Shown here in pieces: positions 1-9,099 of a DNA stretch of 35,390 nucleotides (its first letter is position 1; each line of letters begins with the position of its first letter). The notes beneath the pieces were generated by a model. The model saw nothing but the letters and a program-made list of their open reading frames with translations. It was not told the DNA's origin and did no database searches. The translations under genes were made by a program, and so were the position numbers. The stretch spans positions 1 to 35,390 of the forward strand of contig JBHGBM010000059.1 in assembly GCA_041946965.1 (NCBI GenBank), in the 5' to 3' direction. Source of the stretch: JBHGBM01 sp041946965 (GTDB lineage Bacteria; Acidobacteriota; Terriglobia; Bryobacterales; Bryobacteraceae).

Positions 1-106
1 CAAAGCGGACAATTCACGTGCTAATAAAACCGGACATCTTGACAAACTAACGACACCGACACCGGCACGGACTGCGCCGGTGTAGCATGGACTGCGGAGG
101 ACCTGA

Positions 107-1630
107 ATGGCAACGCGCACGTGGTCTCTTGCGGTACTCTCGCTGCTTCCCATTGGAAACGCCTGGGCCGTGGATCGCCCCAGCCCGGCCAGGCCGCCGC
201 GCGAGGTTACGATCTCGCTCGCCGGGCGTGCGCCGGACCTCGGCGCCGAAACGGTGAACTTCGGTCTCCCGCTCCCCCCTGGATTTCTTTGGGACGCCAG
301 CCTGGTCCGTGTGTATGACGGCCGCGGCGCCGAGATCCCGGCGGCGGTGCGCTCCCTCGAACCCTGGCGCATCGACGGCAAGCAGGGGTCCATTCGCTCG
401 GTGCAGATCCAATTCCAGGCGGATTTTCGCGGCCAGACAACGCAGCAGGTCAAGGTAAGCTTCGGAAGAGCACGTACTAAGACGGTCCCGCACTTTCTCA
501 GGGTCGCCGATACCCTGATCGAGCCCGATGGGCTGAAAGGACCGCGTGTCCTGGCCTTAGTGCCTGCCAAATGGCTCTGCGACTCCTGGCTGGTTGGCCC
601 GCAAGTGCCGGCTTCGGAATCGGGAGCCTACGCGGCTTACGACGCCCTGGTTGAGCGCAACTTTCCGGGCTCGCTGAAGTACATTGCGAGCAGCCAGTAT
701 GATCACTGGCTCTTCGACCGGACAACCTGCTGGTACAAGATGTATGCGCGCACAGGAGAGCGGAAGTTTGCCGAAGCGGCGTACCAGGCGGCGCACTTTG
801 TGCGCTTGCACAGCCGCATGGAAGGGCCCAACGCCGGGGCGTTTGTCCCCAAGGGCAGCGCCGATCTCAAATACGTGTATCCGCGCGCCCAGCACATCCA
901 TTACCTGCTGACCGGCGACGAGCGCGCACTCGAAGCCGGCAAGATCATGGCCAGGCTTCTGCTCACCTGGGACCCCGTCTACCGCGGCGGCTTCTGGACT
1001 CCGCGGCATGAGGGCTACGGGTTTCTGGGGATGCTGCACGGATGGGAACTGACCGGCGACACGGTCTACTGGAACAGGGCCCGTTCTTACGCCGATGCGC
1101 TGTATTCCCACCAGCGGCAGCCCCCGGACGGGCGCCCGCCCGACGGTTCGCTCCGCCAGAACTGGGCCGAGTACGAAGCCAGGGAGGCCAAATTCAAGGG
1201 GGCGACCTCCGCCTGGATGATGGCGATTCTCCTCGATCCCATGTTCCACTATTGGACCCTCACGGGCGACGCGCGGATCCCTGAAATGGTCGTAAAGTGG
1301 TGCGATTTTCTGGATCGCAAAGGCCTACAGCCGGACGGCAGAAGCGCTTACTACGTAATCAACTGCTATGCCGGGGAGCCGGGAGAACTGCCTTCGACAA
1401 TTCAAGGCGACATGACGCGTCACAACACCGAGATGGCTTACCAGTTCGCCATGGGCTATTACTTCAGTCCGGATCCCGCGCGCCGTGCGGCGTACCGTAA
1501 GCGCTTCGAAACGCTGTTTTCGGTGGCGCTCGATAAGGATTTCAACCAGACGGCGCGGGCCTTCAACTGGGCCTTTCAGGCTTCCAGTCAACTCGTGTAC
1601 TTCATGCAGCGCCCCGGAGGCGGGCGGTAA
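107..1630 (+). CDS. Secreted protein with YetA/rhamnogalacturonan-lyase-like N-terminus and helical barrel
   Basis: This 507-residue protein has an N-terminal signal peptide (hydrophobic stretch about residues 6-21, probable cleavage after AWA). Residues about 33-120 contain beta-rich sequence with VNFGLPLPPGF and later VQIQFQADF. This resembles the N-terminal RIFT-barrel domain of PcRGLX/YetA-like proteins, which include exo-rhamnogalacturonan lyases. The rest is rich in Trp, Tyr and Gly-Asp turns in repeating helices (LTGD occurs twice, with the variant LTGDE...), as in alpha/alpha-barrel glycoside-active enzymes. A Shine-Dalgarno GGAGG sits six bases before the ATG. It is probably exported and acts on plant or microbial polysaccharide, but no catalytic residue could be assigned. 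The family call rests on recollection of motif pattern only. The gene is convergent with the next one, 7 bases apart. Confidence 0.5.
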   Translation: MATRTWSLAVLSLLPIGNAWAVDRPSPARPPREVTISLAGRAPDLGAETVNFGLPLPPGFLWDASLVRVYDGRGAEIPAAVRSLEPWRIDGKQGSIRSVQIQFQADFRGQTTQQVKVSFGRARTKTVPHFLRVADTLIEPDGLKGPRVLALVPAKWLCDSWLVGPQVPASESGAYAAYDALVERNFPGSLKYIASSQYDHWLFDRTTCWYKMYARTGERKFAEAAYQAAHFVRLHSRMEGPNAGAFVPKGSADLKYVYPRAQHIHYLLTGDERALEAGKIMARLLLTWDPVYRGGFWTPRHEGYGFLGMLHGWELTGDTVYWNRARSYADALYSHQRQPPDGRPPDGSLRQNWAEYEAREAKFKGATSAWMMAILLDPMFHYWTLTGDARIPEMVVKWCDFLDRKGLQPDGRSAYYVINCYAGEPGELPSTIQGDMTRHNTEMAYQFAMGYYFSPDPARRAAYRKRFETLFSVALDKDFNQTARAFNWAFQASSQLVYFMQRPGGGR

Positions 1631-1637
1631 CGCCGCG

Positions 1638-2591
1638 CTATTTCTCCTCCAGGCGGTCCGTGGCCTGGATGTATTGCATCGGGTGTTCGGCAAGCCACTG
1701 CCGGTAACGGGCGAAGCTCTCCAGCGCCGGCAGCGCCAACTCCGCGCACTTGTGCAGAACGTCTACGGCCAGATCGATATCGGACCGGCCTTTGAAAACG
1801 ATCCCTGCGGTGCCATGGTTGCCGTGATTCTTCTCCTCGAAATAACGCCATCCCACGGCGCCGAATCGTCTCATCGCCCTCATGTCCGCCGCGATGGCTG
1901 AAGGCTGGTCGCCGCCATCGTCCGGTTTGATCTCTTTGGCCCAGTTCGCCAGTGGGATGGGGCGCTCGCGCCCCAGAATGCGGAGGCTGGCAAGTTCGAT
2001 CAGGGTCTCGCCGAAGTTGCCGGGATAGCCCTGATACATCGCCCTGATCTGCGGCGCCTCAAGAAGGCGGGAACCTTGCAGATAGAAGTACGGCGTCTCG
2101 GTTTCATCAAACAGGGACCGGGCCGCGATAATGCCTCCGGTATCCTCGGGGTTGGTTCCGGCCACCAGCACGGTGCGCTTGAAACCCGCGGCGTGGAGCG
2201 TACTCGCGATCCGTTTCAAGATCCCAACCTGTTCGGACACGGGAAAGGAAACCGTGCCGCGGAAGGTGCGTGTGGCTCCGGCAAAGCAAGTGAAGGTAGG
2301 GGGGAAAACCAGTCCGTTGGCCTTCTCCGCCATCAACACGCTGAGCGCGGCAGCCCAATGCGCGTGCATGCCCACGGGTATAAAGGCGCCGTGGCCGCTG
2401 ACCGGCCCGAACGGCACGAAGGCCAGGTCGCCCCCGTCCTTCAGATAGAACTCGATCTCGCGGCTGGTCATCTCGTCCATGCGGCGAGTCTTGGTTTGCG
2501 CCGCCGGACCGGGGGCGGCCCCGCCGCGCGCGGAAAGAGCGAGTCCGCTGAATACGCCCTTGAAAAAGCTGCGCCTGAAAATCTGCTTCAT
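1638..2591 (-). CDS. Tat-exported creatininase-family protein with altered metal site
   Basis: This 317-residue protein starts with a twin-arginine signal (RRSFFK at residues 6-11, then a hydrophobic run), so it is likely exported folded. The body matches the creatininase (creatinine amidohydrolase) fold family: an N-terminal segment ending in FVPFGPVSGHGAFIPVG (about residues 58-74), a central GFKRTVLVAGTN segment (about 136-147) and a C-terminal helical part with EKNHGNHGTAG. Typical members carry an E-x-H-G motif and an N-G-H-G-G-N type motif as metal ligands. Here the first reads S-G-H-G and the second G-T-N-P-E-D, so several ligands are missing, although the NHGNHG further on could contribute. 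It may be a non-canonical hydrolase or a non-catalytic relative. It is divergent from the alpha/beta hydrolase at 2652. Confidence 0.65.
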   Translation of the reverse strand: MKQIFRRSFFKGVFSGLALSARGGAAPGPAAQTKTRRMDEMTSREIEFYLKDGGDLAFVPFGPVSGHGAFIPVGMHAHWAAALSVLMAEKANGLVFPPTFTCFAGATRTFRGTVSFPVSEQVGILKRIASTLHAAGFKRTVLVAGTNPEDTGGIIAARSLFDETETPYFYLQGSRLLEAPQIRAMYQGYPGNFGETLIELASLRILGRERPIPLANWAKEIKPDDGGDQPSAIAADMRAMRRFGAVGWRYFEEKNHGNHGTAGIVFKGRSDIDLAVDVLHKCAELALPALESFARYRQWLAEHPMQYIQATDRLEEK

Positions 2592-2651
2592 CGTCTTGGC
2601 CTCACCGTTGACATGGCTCGAATGCCTCGGCTATTGTAAGCCATCAATGAC

Positions 2652-4757
2652 ATGCTGACCAGACGAAACATGCTCTCCCTGGCTTGCGGCGCGGCGCTGG
2701 CCGGACGCGCGCGAGCGGCTCAAGGCGACGGCCCGTCGGTGCTGTACCGCGACTACTCCCGCTGCCTCCCCGATTACGTGCGCGCGCTCGCGGGCGAGGC
2801 CTACCGGCTGCGTAACGCGGAAATCGCCAAGCTCACCACGCCGGCGGCCATCCGCAAGAGACAGGCGTGGGTGACGGAAACTTTCTGGAAGCTGGTCGGC
2901 GGGATGCCGGAACGCACGCCTCTGAACGCCCGGACGGTGGGGACGTTGGAACGCGAAGGGTACCGTATCGAGAAGGTCGTCTACGAAAGCCAGCCCGGCC
3001 TGTACATCTCCGCGAACCTTTGGGTACCCACCACCGGGCGCCCGCCCTACCCCGGCGTGCTCTTCCAGATGGGCCACACCACCAACGGCAAGGCGGGCGA
3101 TCTCTACCAGCGTTGTTGCCAGGGACTGGTGCGGCTCGGGTACCTGGTCCTCGGTTTCGACCCGATGGGGCAGGGCGAGCGCACTTATTACCCCGGATCC
3201 ACCCCTTCCCGGAGCCGGCTGGGCGCCGACGAGGAACACACGCGGCCCGGCCGGCAGATGCTGCTCAAGGGGCACACCAGCACCCGGCTCCAAACCTGGG
3301 ACTCGGTGCGCAGCCTTGACTACCTGGCCTCCCACCCGCTGGTCGACCCCAAACGGCTGGCCTCCACCGGGCAGTCCGGCGGCGGAACCAATACCATGCT
3401 GCTCGCGGCCGTGGACCCCCGGCTCGCCGCCGCGGCCGTTGCCTGCGGCATCACCGAGAACGTCGCATGCGCCGATTTCAACCCGCCGGGATCGACCGAT
3501 GACGCGGAGCAGAATTTTGTCGCATCCGGTCCCGCGGGTTTCGACCGCTGGGACTTGTTATACCCGCTGGCGCCCAAGCCGCTGCTGATCCTCGCCAGCG
3601 ACAAGGACTTCTTCGGCACTTACTCGCCGAACTACATTTCCAGTGGCACCGAAGAGTATCGAAAGCTAAAGCAGGTCTATCGCAGGCTCGGGCACGCCGG
3701 CCGGTTGGCGTGGTTCGGGACCCCTCTCCCGCACGGCCTGGCTTACGACATGCGCTTGCAGATCTATAACTGGTTCGGCCGCTGGCTCAAGGGCGACGCG
3801 GCCCCGGTGGAAAAGGAACCGCCCACCGTGGTCGAGCGCGAGCAGGACCTGTTCGTCTCCGGAAGCGGCAACGTGACGCAGTCGTTCCATGGCGAGACGC
3901 CATTCTCGCTGAACCGGAAACGGACCGTGGTGAGGAGCCCGGCGCCGCTCGACAGCCTGCTGGCTCTGGACCGGCCTCCAAAGCAGCCGGCTGCGATACT
4001 CTCGCGCGCCTCGTATCTCAACACCCGGATCGAAGTGCTGGAGTTTGCGGCCGCCCCCGGGGTGTGGATCCCCGCGTGGCTGTTTCTGCCGAAAGATGCC
4101 GCGCGCTTGAAATCCGCGGCGGTGCTGCTGGAGCCCTCCGGCCGCGCCTCCTGGCATGAGAATGAACTGTATGACAGGCTGGCATCGGAGGGCTGCGCGG
4201 TGTGCGCCCCGGACCTGCGCGGCATAGGGGACCTTGCTCCGGAGTTCGGCCGCCACGCCGCCCGCAACGCCCGGGAACACGCCAACGACGAAATGTGGAG
4301 CTGGTCGTCGCTGATTTTCGGAAAGCCGCTGGTTGGCCAGCGCGTCACCGACCTGCTTGCCGTCGTTCAGGCATTGCGCTTGCGTCAGGACCTCGGCGGC
4401 AAGCGGCTGATCATCGCAGCACGCGGCACGAGCTCGGTTGCGGCGCTGTTCGCCTCGGCGCTCGAGCCTTCCGTCTCCGGGCTCTATCTGGCCGGAGGGC
4501 TGGCTTCGTTCCAAAGCATCGTGGATACGCAGGACTACAACCATCCGTTCAGCAACTTCGTTCCCAAGCTTCTGCTGCACACGGACCTCCCTGAGATCAT
4601 CGCCTCCATGGCGCCGCGCCGGGTCGTGCTCGCGGGCCCGGTGGACGGGGCGGGGCGGACGCTGCCGCTTGAGGACGCCCGGAAGCAGTTCAGCGCCGCC
4701 CACGTCGAAGTGCTGGAGAGAGCCGTTTGGGATTCCGCCGCGATCCTGCGGACCTGA
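2652..4757 (+). CDS. Tat-exported tandem alpha/beta hydrolase (acetylxylan-esterase-like)
   Basis: The protein has 701 residues with an N-terminal twin-arginine signal (TRRNMLSLA, then an Ala-rich stretch). Residues about 100-390 form an alpha/beta hydrolase domain: strand and oxyanion region YPGVLFQMGH, GFDPMGQGER, and a nucleophile elbow GQSGGG with Ser near 242. A later Asp (ASDKDFF) and PLPHGL give plausible Asp and His partners. Residues about 450-700 look like a second hydrolase domain (VLLEPSGRASW, CAPDLRGIG). Its elbow reads ARGTSSVA rather than G-x-S-x-G, so it may be inactive. The layout resembles carbohydrate-esterase-type secreted hydrolases; the substrate is unknown. No strong Shine-Dalgarno precedes the ATG. 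The start is supported by the Tat motif. It converges with the esterase at 4825. Confidence 0.65.
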   Translation: MLTRRNMLSLACGAALAGRARAAQGDGPSVLYRDYSRCLPDYVRALAGEAYRLRNAEIAKLTTPAAIRKRQAWVTETFWKLVGGMPERTPLNARTVGTLEREGYRIEKVVYESQPGLYISANLWVPTTGRPPYPGVLFQMGHTTNGKAGDLYQRCCQGLVRLGYLVLGFDPMGQGERTYYPGSTPSRSRLGADEEHTRPGRQMLLKGHTSTRLQTWDSVRSLDYLASHPLVDPKRLASTGQSGGGTNTMLLAAVDPRLAAAAVACGITENVACADFNPPGSTDDAEQNFVASGPAGFDRWDLLYPLAPKPLLILASDKDFFGTYSPNYISSGTEEYRKLKQVYRRLGHAGRLAWFGTPLPHGLAYDMRLQIYNWFGRWLKGDAAPVEKEPPTVVEREQDLFVSGSGNVTQSFHGETPFSLNRKRTVVRSPAPLDSLLALDRPPKQPAAILSRASYLNTRIEVLEFAAAPGVWIPAWLFLPKDAARLKSAAVLLEPSGRASWHENELYDRLASEGCAVCAPDLRGIGDLAPEFGRHAARNAREHANDEMWSWSSLIFGKPLVGQRVTDLLAVVQALRLRQDLGGKRLIIAARGTSSVAALFASALEPSVSGLYLAGGLASFQSIVDTQDYNHPFSNFVPKLLLHTDLPEIIASMAPRRVVLAGPVDGAGRTLPLEDARKQFSAAHVEVLERAVWDSAAILRT

Positions 4758-4824
4758 TGCCGCCAGGAGGGTGAACGGCCGGAATCGAGGAGCGGTGGCA
4801 CGGGCGCAAAGGTCGCCCGCCTCC

Positions 4825-5700
4825 CTACCTCAGCAAACCCCGCCCCCGCAGCCAGTCCGCCAGGCGCCCCGTCCACGTGCCGAGCGTTGCGTTCGTCGCC
4901 GCCAGCCCCACCCCGTGCGGGCCGCGCTCGTAAATGTGCATCTCCGCCGGCACGCCGGCCCTCCTCAGCGCCAGGTAGAACAGCACGCTGTTCTCCGGCG
5001 GCACGCCCGTGTCCGCGTTGGTGTGGAACAGGAACGTGGGCGGCGTGCGCGTGGTCACCTGCCGCTCGTTGGAGAGGTTCTCCACGAGCTTCGCGTCCGG
5101 GTTTTCGCCGATCAGGTTGCGCCTTGATCCCTTGTGCATCACCGGCTCGGTAAACGTGATCACCGGGTAAGCCAGAATCAGGAAATCCGGTCGGCTGCCG
5201 ATCCTCTCCACCGGGTCCTCAGCCTCGCCCGTTCCGTCGTCGAAGTGCGTTGCCGCCGTGCTGGCCAGGTGGCCGCCCGCCGAAAACCCCCAGATGCCGA
5301 TGCGGTGCGGCTCCACTCCGAAATCGCGCGCGCGGTAACGCACGGCGCGGATGGCGCGCCGTGCGTCCTCGAGCGGCGCGGGATGGCGATAGCGCGGCGC
5401 GAGCCGGTACTTCAGCACGAACGCCGCCACCCCCAGCGAATTCAGCCAGCGGGCGATCTGGTCGCCCTCGTGGTCCATCGCCAGGTGCCCGTATCCGCCA
5501 CCCGGACACACCACCACGGCGGTCCCCACGCGCCGGTCCTCCGGCGGCAGGTAGGGCGTGATCGATGGCTTATCGGCGTCGTCCGCCCCCACCGCGCCCG
5601 GCGCGCCGCCGGGCCACAACAGCTCCGGCTTGGGCGGCGCGGGCGCCCGCGATTGCGCCAGCAGCGTTCCCGCAACCAGCCACGCCGCCGCGATTCTCAT
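4825..5700 (-). CDS. Secreted alpha/beta hydrolase (BD-FAE/acetylesterase-like)
   Basis: The protein has 291 residues with a signal peptide (about residues 1-18). The hydrolase core shows the oxyanion motif CPGGGY (residues 65-70), YRLAPRY with HPAPLEDARRAIRAVR, and the nucleophile elbow GFSAGG with Ser140. A C-terminal acid occurs in HTNADTGVPPENS and the catalytic His in RGPHGVGLA. These are the marks of hormone-sensitive-lipase/acetyl-xylan-esterase-like carboxylesterases. The ATG follows directly after the stop codon of the E2 gene, with GAGGAG inside the E2 3' end as its ribosome site, so it is translationally coupled and is the last gene of the lpd-lipB-E2 operon. A functional link to that operon is not obvious. 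Confidence 0.75.
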   Translation of the reverse strand: MRIAAAWLVAGTLLAQSRAPAPPKPELLWPGGAPGAVGADDADKPSITPYLPPEDRRVGTAVVVCPGGGYGHLAMDHEGDQIARWLNSLGVAAFVLKYRLAPRYRHPAPLEDARRAIRAVRYRARDFGVEPHRIGIWGFSAGGHLASTAATHFDDGTGEAEDPVERIGSRPDFLILAYPVITFTEPVMHKGSRRNLIGENPDAKLVENLSNERQVTTRTPPTFLFHTNADTGVPPENSVLFYLALRRAGVPAEMHIYERGPHGVGLAATNATLGTWTGRLADWLRGRGLLR

Positions 5701-6948
5701 TTACAGCTCCTCGGCCCAGTTCTCCAGCACCGATTTCACCCGGGCCGTGAACTGGTCCGCCAGCGCGCCGTCGATCAGCCGGTGGTCGAAACTCAGCGAG
5801 AGATAGCACACCGAGCGTATGGCGATGGCGTCGTCGATCACCACGGGCGCCTTCTCCACGGCGCCCACCCCGAGGATCGCCACTTGCGGCTGGTTGATCA
5901 CCGGCGTGGCGATCACGCTCCCGTAGCCGCCGAAGTTGGTGATGGAGAACGTGCCGCCCGCCACCTCGTCCGGCTTCAACTGCCGCGAGCGCGCGCGCGC
6001 CGCCAGGTCCACGATGGCGCGCTGCAACCCCACCACGTTCTTCTCATCGGCGTTGCGGATCACTGGCACGATCAGCCCGTTCTCCAGCGCCACCGCAATC
6101 CCGATGTTGATGTCGGTGTGGTAAACGATGTTGCGGCCGTCAATGGATGCGTTCACCAGGGGGAACGCCCGCAGCGCCTCCACGCAGGCCCGCGTGACGA
6201 ACGGCAGGTAGGTCAACGCGAAGCCGTACCGCGACTGGAAGTCCGCCTTGTGCTTCTCCCGCATCCGCACCACTTTGGTCATATCCACCCTGTGGACCGT
6301 GGTGACGTGCGCGGAGGTGCGGCGGCTCAGCACCATGTGCTCGGCGATCTTGGCCCGTATGGTGCTCATGGGCTCGGTGCGGGTGCGCGGCGCCGCGCCG
6401 GGCACGGGCGCCGCCGCAGGGGGAGCGGCGGCCGGAGCGGGCGGCGGGGGCGGAGGCGCCGGCGCCGCCGGAGCCGCGGGCTTCTGCGCCAGGTACTGCT
6501 CCACGTCCTGCTTGGTGATGCGTCCGCCGGCGCCCGAGCCGCGAATCTGGCTCAAGTCCAGGTTGTGCTCGCGCGCCATGCGGCGCACCAGCGGCGAAAT
6601 CGGCCCGGAGGGCTCGGCCGCGGGCTGCTCCGGCTCCGCCGCCGGTTCGGGCTCCTCCACCGCCTCGGCGACGGGCGCCGCCACCGGCACGGCCGCCGCC
6701 GGCTGAGGCTTTCCGCCGTCGTCGATGCGCGCCACCACGGTGTTGATCGCCACCGTCTTGCCTTCCTCCACCAGCGTTTGCGCCAGCGTGCCCGCGGCGG
6801 GCGCCGGGATCTCCGTGTCCACCTTGTCCGTCGAAATCTCAAACAGCGGCTCGTCGCGCTCCACCCTCTCGCCCGGCTTCTTCAGCCACCGGGTCAGCGT
6901 CCCTTCGACGATGCTTTCCCCCATCTGGGGCATCACCACGTCTATCAT
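5701..6948 (-). CDS. 2-oxo acid dehydrogenase E2 (dihydrolipoamide acyltransferase)
   Basis: This 415-residue acyltransferase transfers acyl groups from lipoamide to CoA in a 2-oxo acid dehydrogenase complex. Residues 1-78 are a lipoyl domain with the lipoylation site EISTDKVDTE (Lys42). A proline/alanine-rich linker leads to a peripheral-subunit-binding domain (PLVRRMAREHNLDL..GSGAGGRITKQDV, about 119-150). A second Ala-Pro linker follows, then the catalytic domain ending with SFDHRLIDG (His near 389, Asp near 393). The start chosen is the ATG at 6948, preceded by GGAGGAA; longer in-frame upstream sequence overlaps lipB and lacks domain logic. The ATG overlaps the lipB stop as ATGA. Whether the substrate is pyruvate, 2-oxoglutarate or branched-chain oxo acids cannot be told, and no E1 gene lies in the window. 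Confidence 0.9.
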   Translation of the reverse strand: MIDVVMPQMGESIVEGTLTRWLKKPGERVERDEPLFEISTDKVDTEIPAPAAGTLAQTLVEEGKTVAINTVVARIDDGGKPQPAAAVPVAAPVAEAVEEPEPAAEPEQPAAEPSGPISPLVRRMAREHNLDLSQIRGSGAGGRITKQDVEQYLAQKPAAPAAPAPPPPPPAPAAAPPAAAPVPGAAPRTRTEPMSTIRAKIAEHMVLSRRTSAHVTTVHRVDMTKVVRMREKHKADFQSRYGFALTYLPFVTRACVEALRAFPLVNASIDGRNIVYHTDINIGIAVALENGLIVPVIRNADEKNVVGLQRAIVDLAARARSRQLKPDEVAGGTFSITNFGGYGSVIATPVINQPQVAILGVGAVEKAPVVIDDAIAIRSVCYLSLSFDHRLIDGALADQFTARVKSVLENWAEEL

Positions 6949-7601
6949 CTCGATTCCTCCGCAACTGTCAGTTCGCAATCGAATACGCGGCCGAAGTGCC
7001 GGGCCACCCGTCCGGAGACCTCCGCAACCGTGGTTTGCACTCCGAGTCCGGCCATGGAAACCACCGGCCGGGTCAGCCCGCACGGCACGATGTACTGGAA
7101 ATAGTTCAAATCCGTATTCACGTTCAGCGCGAAGCCGTGGGAGGTCACCCACCGGCTGATGTGCACCCCGATGGCGGCGATCTTCTTCCCCTCCACCCAC
7201 ACGCCGGTGAGGCTGGGCACGCGGCCCGCCGCGATTCCGTATTCGGCCAGCGCGCCGATCAGCGCTTCCTCCACGCCGCGCACGTAGGCCACCACGTCGC
7301 GCTTCCAATCCCGCAAGTCGAAAATCGGATAGCCCACCAGTTGCCCCGGCCCGTGATAAGTCGCGTCGCCGCCTCTGTCGGTGGGGAAAAAGGACACCCC
7401 GGCGCGTTCCAGCACCGTCGCGGGCGCCAGCACGTGCTTCATATCGCCGTTGCGCCCCAGGGTGATCACGTGCGGATGCTCGAGCAGCAGAAGCTGGTCC
7501 GGTATGAGCCCCTGCTTGCGCTCGCCGGCCAGCCGCGCCTGCAACTCCAGCGCCTCGGCGTAGCCGATGCGGCCCAGCTTGCGCACCTCGCACTTACGCA
7601 T
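6945..7601 (-). CDS. lipB: Octanoyltransferase LipB
   Basis: This 218-residue enzyme moves octanoyl groups from acyl carrier protein to lipoyl-domain lysines, the first step of lipoate synthesis. Diagnostic motifs are RGGDATYHGPGQLVGYP (residues 76-92), EGKKIAAIGVHISRWVTSHG with the conserved Lys at about 140, and the catalytic Cys in the PCG motif at about 174. The length is normal for the family. The start overlaps the lpd stop by 8 bases and the stop overlaps the E2 start by 4 bases, so all three genes are translationally coupled. Placing the lipoylation enzyme between E3 and E2 fits its job on the neighbouring E2 lipoyl domain. Confidence 0.95.
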   Translation of the reverse strand: MRKCEVRKLGRIGYAEALELQARLAGERKQGLIPDQLLLLEHPHVITLGRNGDMKHVLAPATVLERAGVSFFPTDRGGDATYHGPGQLVGYPIFDLRDWKRDVVAYVRGVEEALIGALAEYGIAAGRVPSLTGVWVEGKKIAAIGVHISRWVTSHGFALNVNTDLNYFQYIVPCGLTRPVVSMAGLGVQTTVAEVSGRVARHFGRVFDCELTVAEESR

Positions 7602-8976
7602 TGATCGCCAGACCGTACACCGCGTTGAAGGCTTCGCCCATCGCCTCGTACAGCGTGGGATGCGCGTGGATGGTGTGCATCATGGTCTCCACCGTGGCTT
7701 CCGCCTCCATGGCGGCCACCGCCTCGGAGATCAGCTCGTAGGCCGATGGCCCGATGATGTGCACGCCCAAAATTTCCCCGAGCCGCGCGTCCGCCACCAC
7801 CTTCACGAAGCCCTCATGGCGGCCCAGAATGGTGGCGCGGCTGTTGGCGGCGAAGGGGAACCTGCCGACCTTCACCTCGTGGCCCGCCGCCCGCGCCTGC
7901 GCCTCCGTCATGCCCACGCTGCCGATGCCCGGCTCCGTATACGTCGCGCCCGGAATGCGGTTCTTGTTGATGGGCTGTGTGGGCTTGCCCGCCATGTGCG
8001 CCACCGCGATCATGCCTTCCATGGCGGCTACGTGCGCCAGTTGCGGCGTGCCCGCCACCACGTCGCCGATGGCATAGAGCCCCGGCTCGGCGGTGCGCTG
8101 GTTGCCGTCCACCTTCACGTAGCCTCGCTCCAGTTGCGCGCGCGTGTTTTCCAGCCCCACGTTCCCGGTGTTGGGCTTGCGGCCCACCGCCACCAGGAGC
8201 TTTTCCGCCGCCAGTTCTTCCTGCTTGCCGTTGGCCAGCGTTACGGAGAGCTTCACGCCGCCGGATTCCTTGCGGATGTTCTCGGCGCGCGCGCCCGTTT
8301 CCACCCGGATCTTCTGCTTGCGGAAGGCGCGCTCGAGTTCCTTGGAGATCTCCTCATCCTCCACCGGCACCGCGCGCGGCAGCATCTCCAGCACCGTCAC
8401 CTGGCTGCCGAAGCGCTTGAAGATGGAGGCGAACTCCACACCCACCGCTCCCGCGCCGACGATGATGATGGACTTCGGCACCGCCGTCAGGTTCAGGATT
8501 TCCACGTTCGTCAGGATGGTCTCGGGATCGGGCTGCAAGCCCGGCAGCATGCGCGCTTCCGAGCCGGTCGCCAAGATAATGTTGCGCGCCTCGAGCGTCT
8601 TGCCCTCTACCTCGACCCTTCCGCCGCCCTTCAGCGCCGCCGTGCCGCGGATGACCTCTACCTTATTCTTCCGCATCAGGAACTCGACGCCCTTGGAGTG
8701 CTTGGCCACGATCTTGTCCTTGCGGTCCACCACCTTGGGGTAGTCGAGCACCGGGTCCGTGCAGCGGATGCCCTCCTGCTCCGGATTCAGGAAGTGCTCC
8801 CAGACGTCGGCCGTATGCAGCAGGGCCTTGGTCGGAATACACCCCACCAGGAGGCACGTGCCCCCCAGCCGCGGCTGCCTTTCGACGAGGGCGGTCTTCA
8901 GTCCGAACTGGCCCGCGCGTACCGCCGCCGAGTAGCCGCCTGGGCCGCTGCCAATCACAATCAGGTCGTATTGCAC
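7594..8976 (-). CDS. lpdA: Dihydrolipoyl dehydrogenase (E3)
   Basis: This 460-residue flavoprotein reoxidises dihydrolipoamide with NAD+. The N-terminal FAD-binding motif is VIGSGPGGYSAA (residues 7-18). The redox-active disulfide is GGTCLLVGCIPTK, with Cys41 and Cys46. The NAD-binding motif is IIIVGAGAVGVEFASIF and the second FAD motif is GLYAIGDVVAGTPQLAH. The dimer-interface His-Glu pair is visible in HIHAHPTLYEA. It is first in the operon with lipB, E2 and the esterase. The upstream gap to the divergent gene at 9100 is short (about 120 bases) and must hold both promoters. Confidence 0.95.
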   Translation of the reverse strand: MQYDLIVIGSGPGGYSAAVRAGQFGLKTALVERQPRLGGTCLLVGCIPTKALLHTADVWEHFLNPEQEGIRCTDPVLDYPKVVDRKDKIVAKHSKGVEFLMRKNKVEVIRGTAALKGGGRVEVEGKTLEARNIILATGSEARMLPGLQPDPETILTNVEILNLTAVPKSIIIVGAGAVGVEFASIFKRFGSQVTVLEMLPRAVPVEDEEISKELERAFRKQKIRVETGARAENIRKESGGVKLSVTLANGKQEELAAEKLLVAVGRKPNTGNVGLENTRAQLERGYVKVDGNQRTAEPGLYAIGDVVAGTPQLAHVAAMEGMIAVAHMAGKPTQPINKNRIPGATYTEPGIGSVGMTEAQARAAGHEVKVGRFPFAANSRATILGRHEGFVKVVADARLGEILGVHIIGPSAYELISEAVAAMEAEATVETMMHTIHAHPTLYEAMGEAFNAVYGLAINA

Positions 8977-9099
8977 TTTTCCCCATTCTACTGCACGGCA
9001 TTGCCCGGCCCCTGCGTTTTTGAGCGTAGAAACACCTTTCCCCGCCGGTTCCGTTTAAGGTATACTCAACCGGACAACAGCACCCGAAACGGAGTAATT

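Noticed and set aside
5134..7104. 656-codon plus-strand open frame opposite E2
   Set aside because: It is a His/Arg-rich shadow of the high-GC minus-strand genes, with no domain or ribosome site.
6949..7593. Upstream extension of the E2 reading frame
   Set aside because: It runs through lipB in another frame, is Arg/Gly-rich, and the lipoyl domain starts naturally at 6948 with a good ribosome site.
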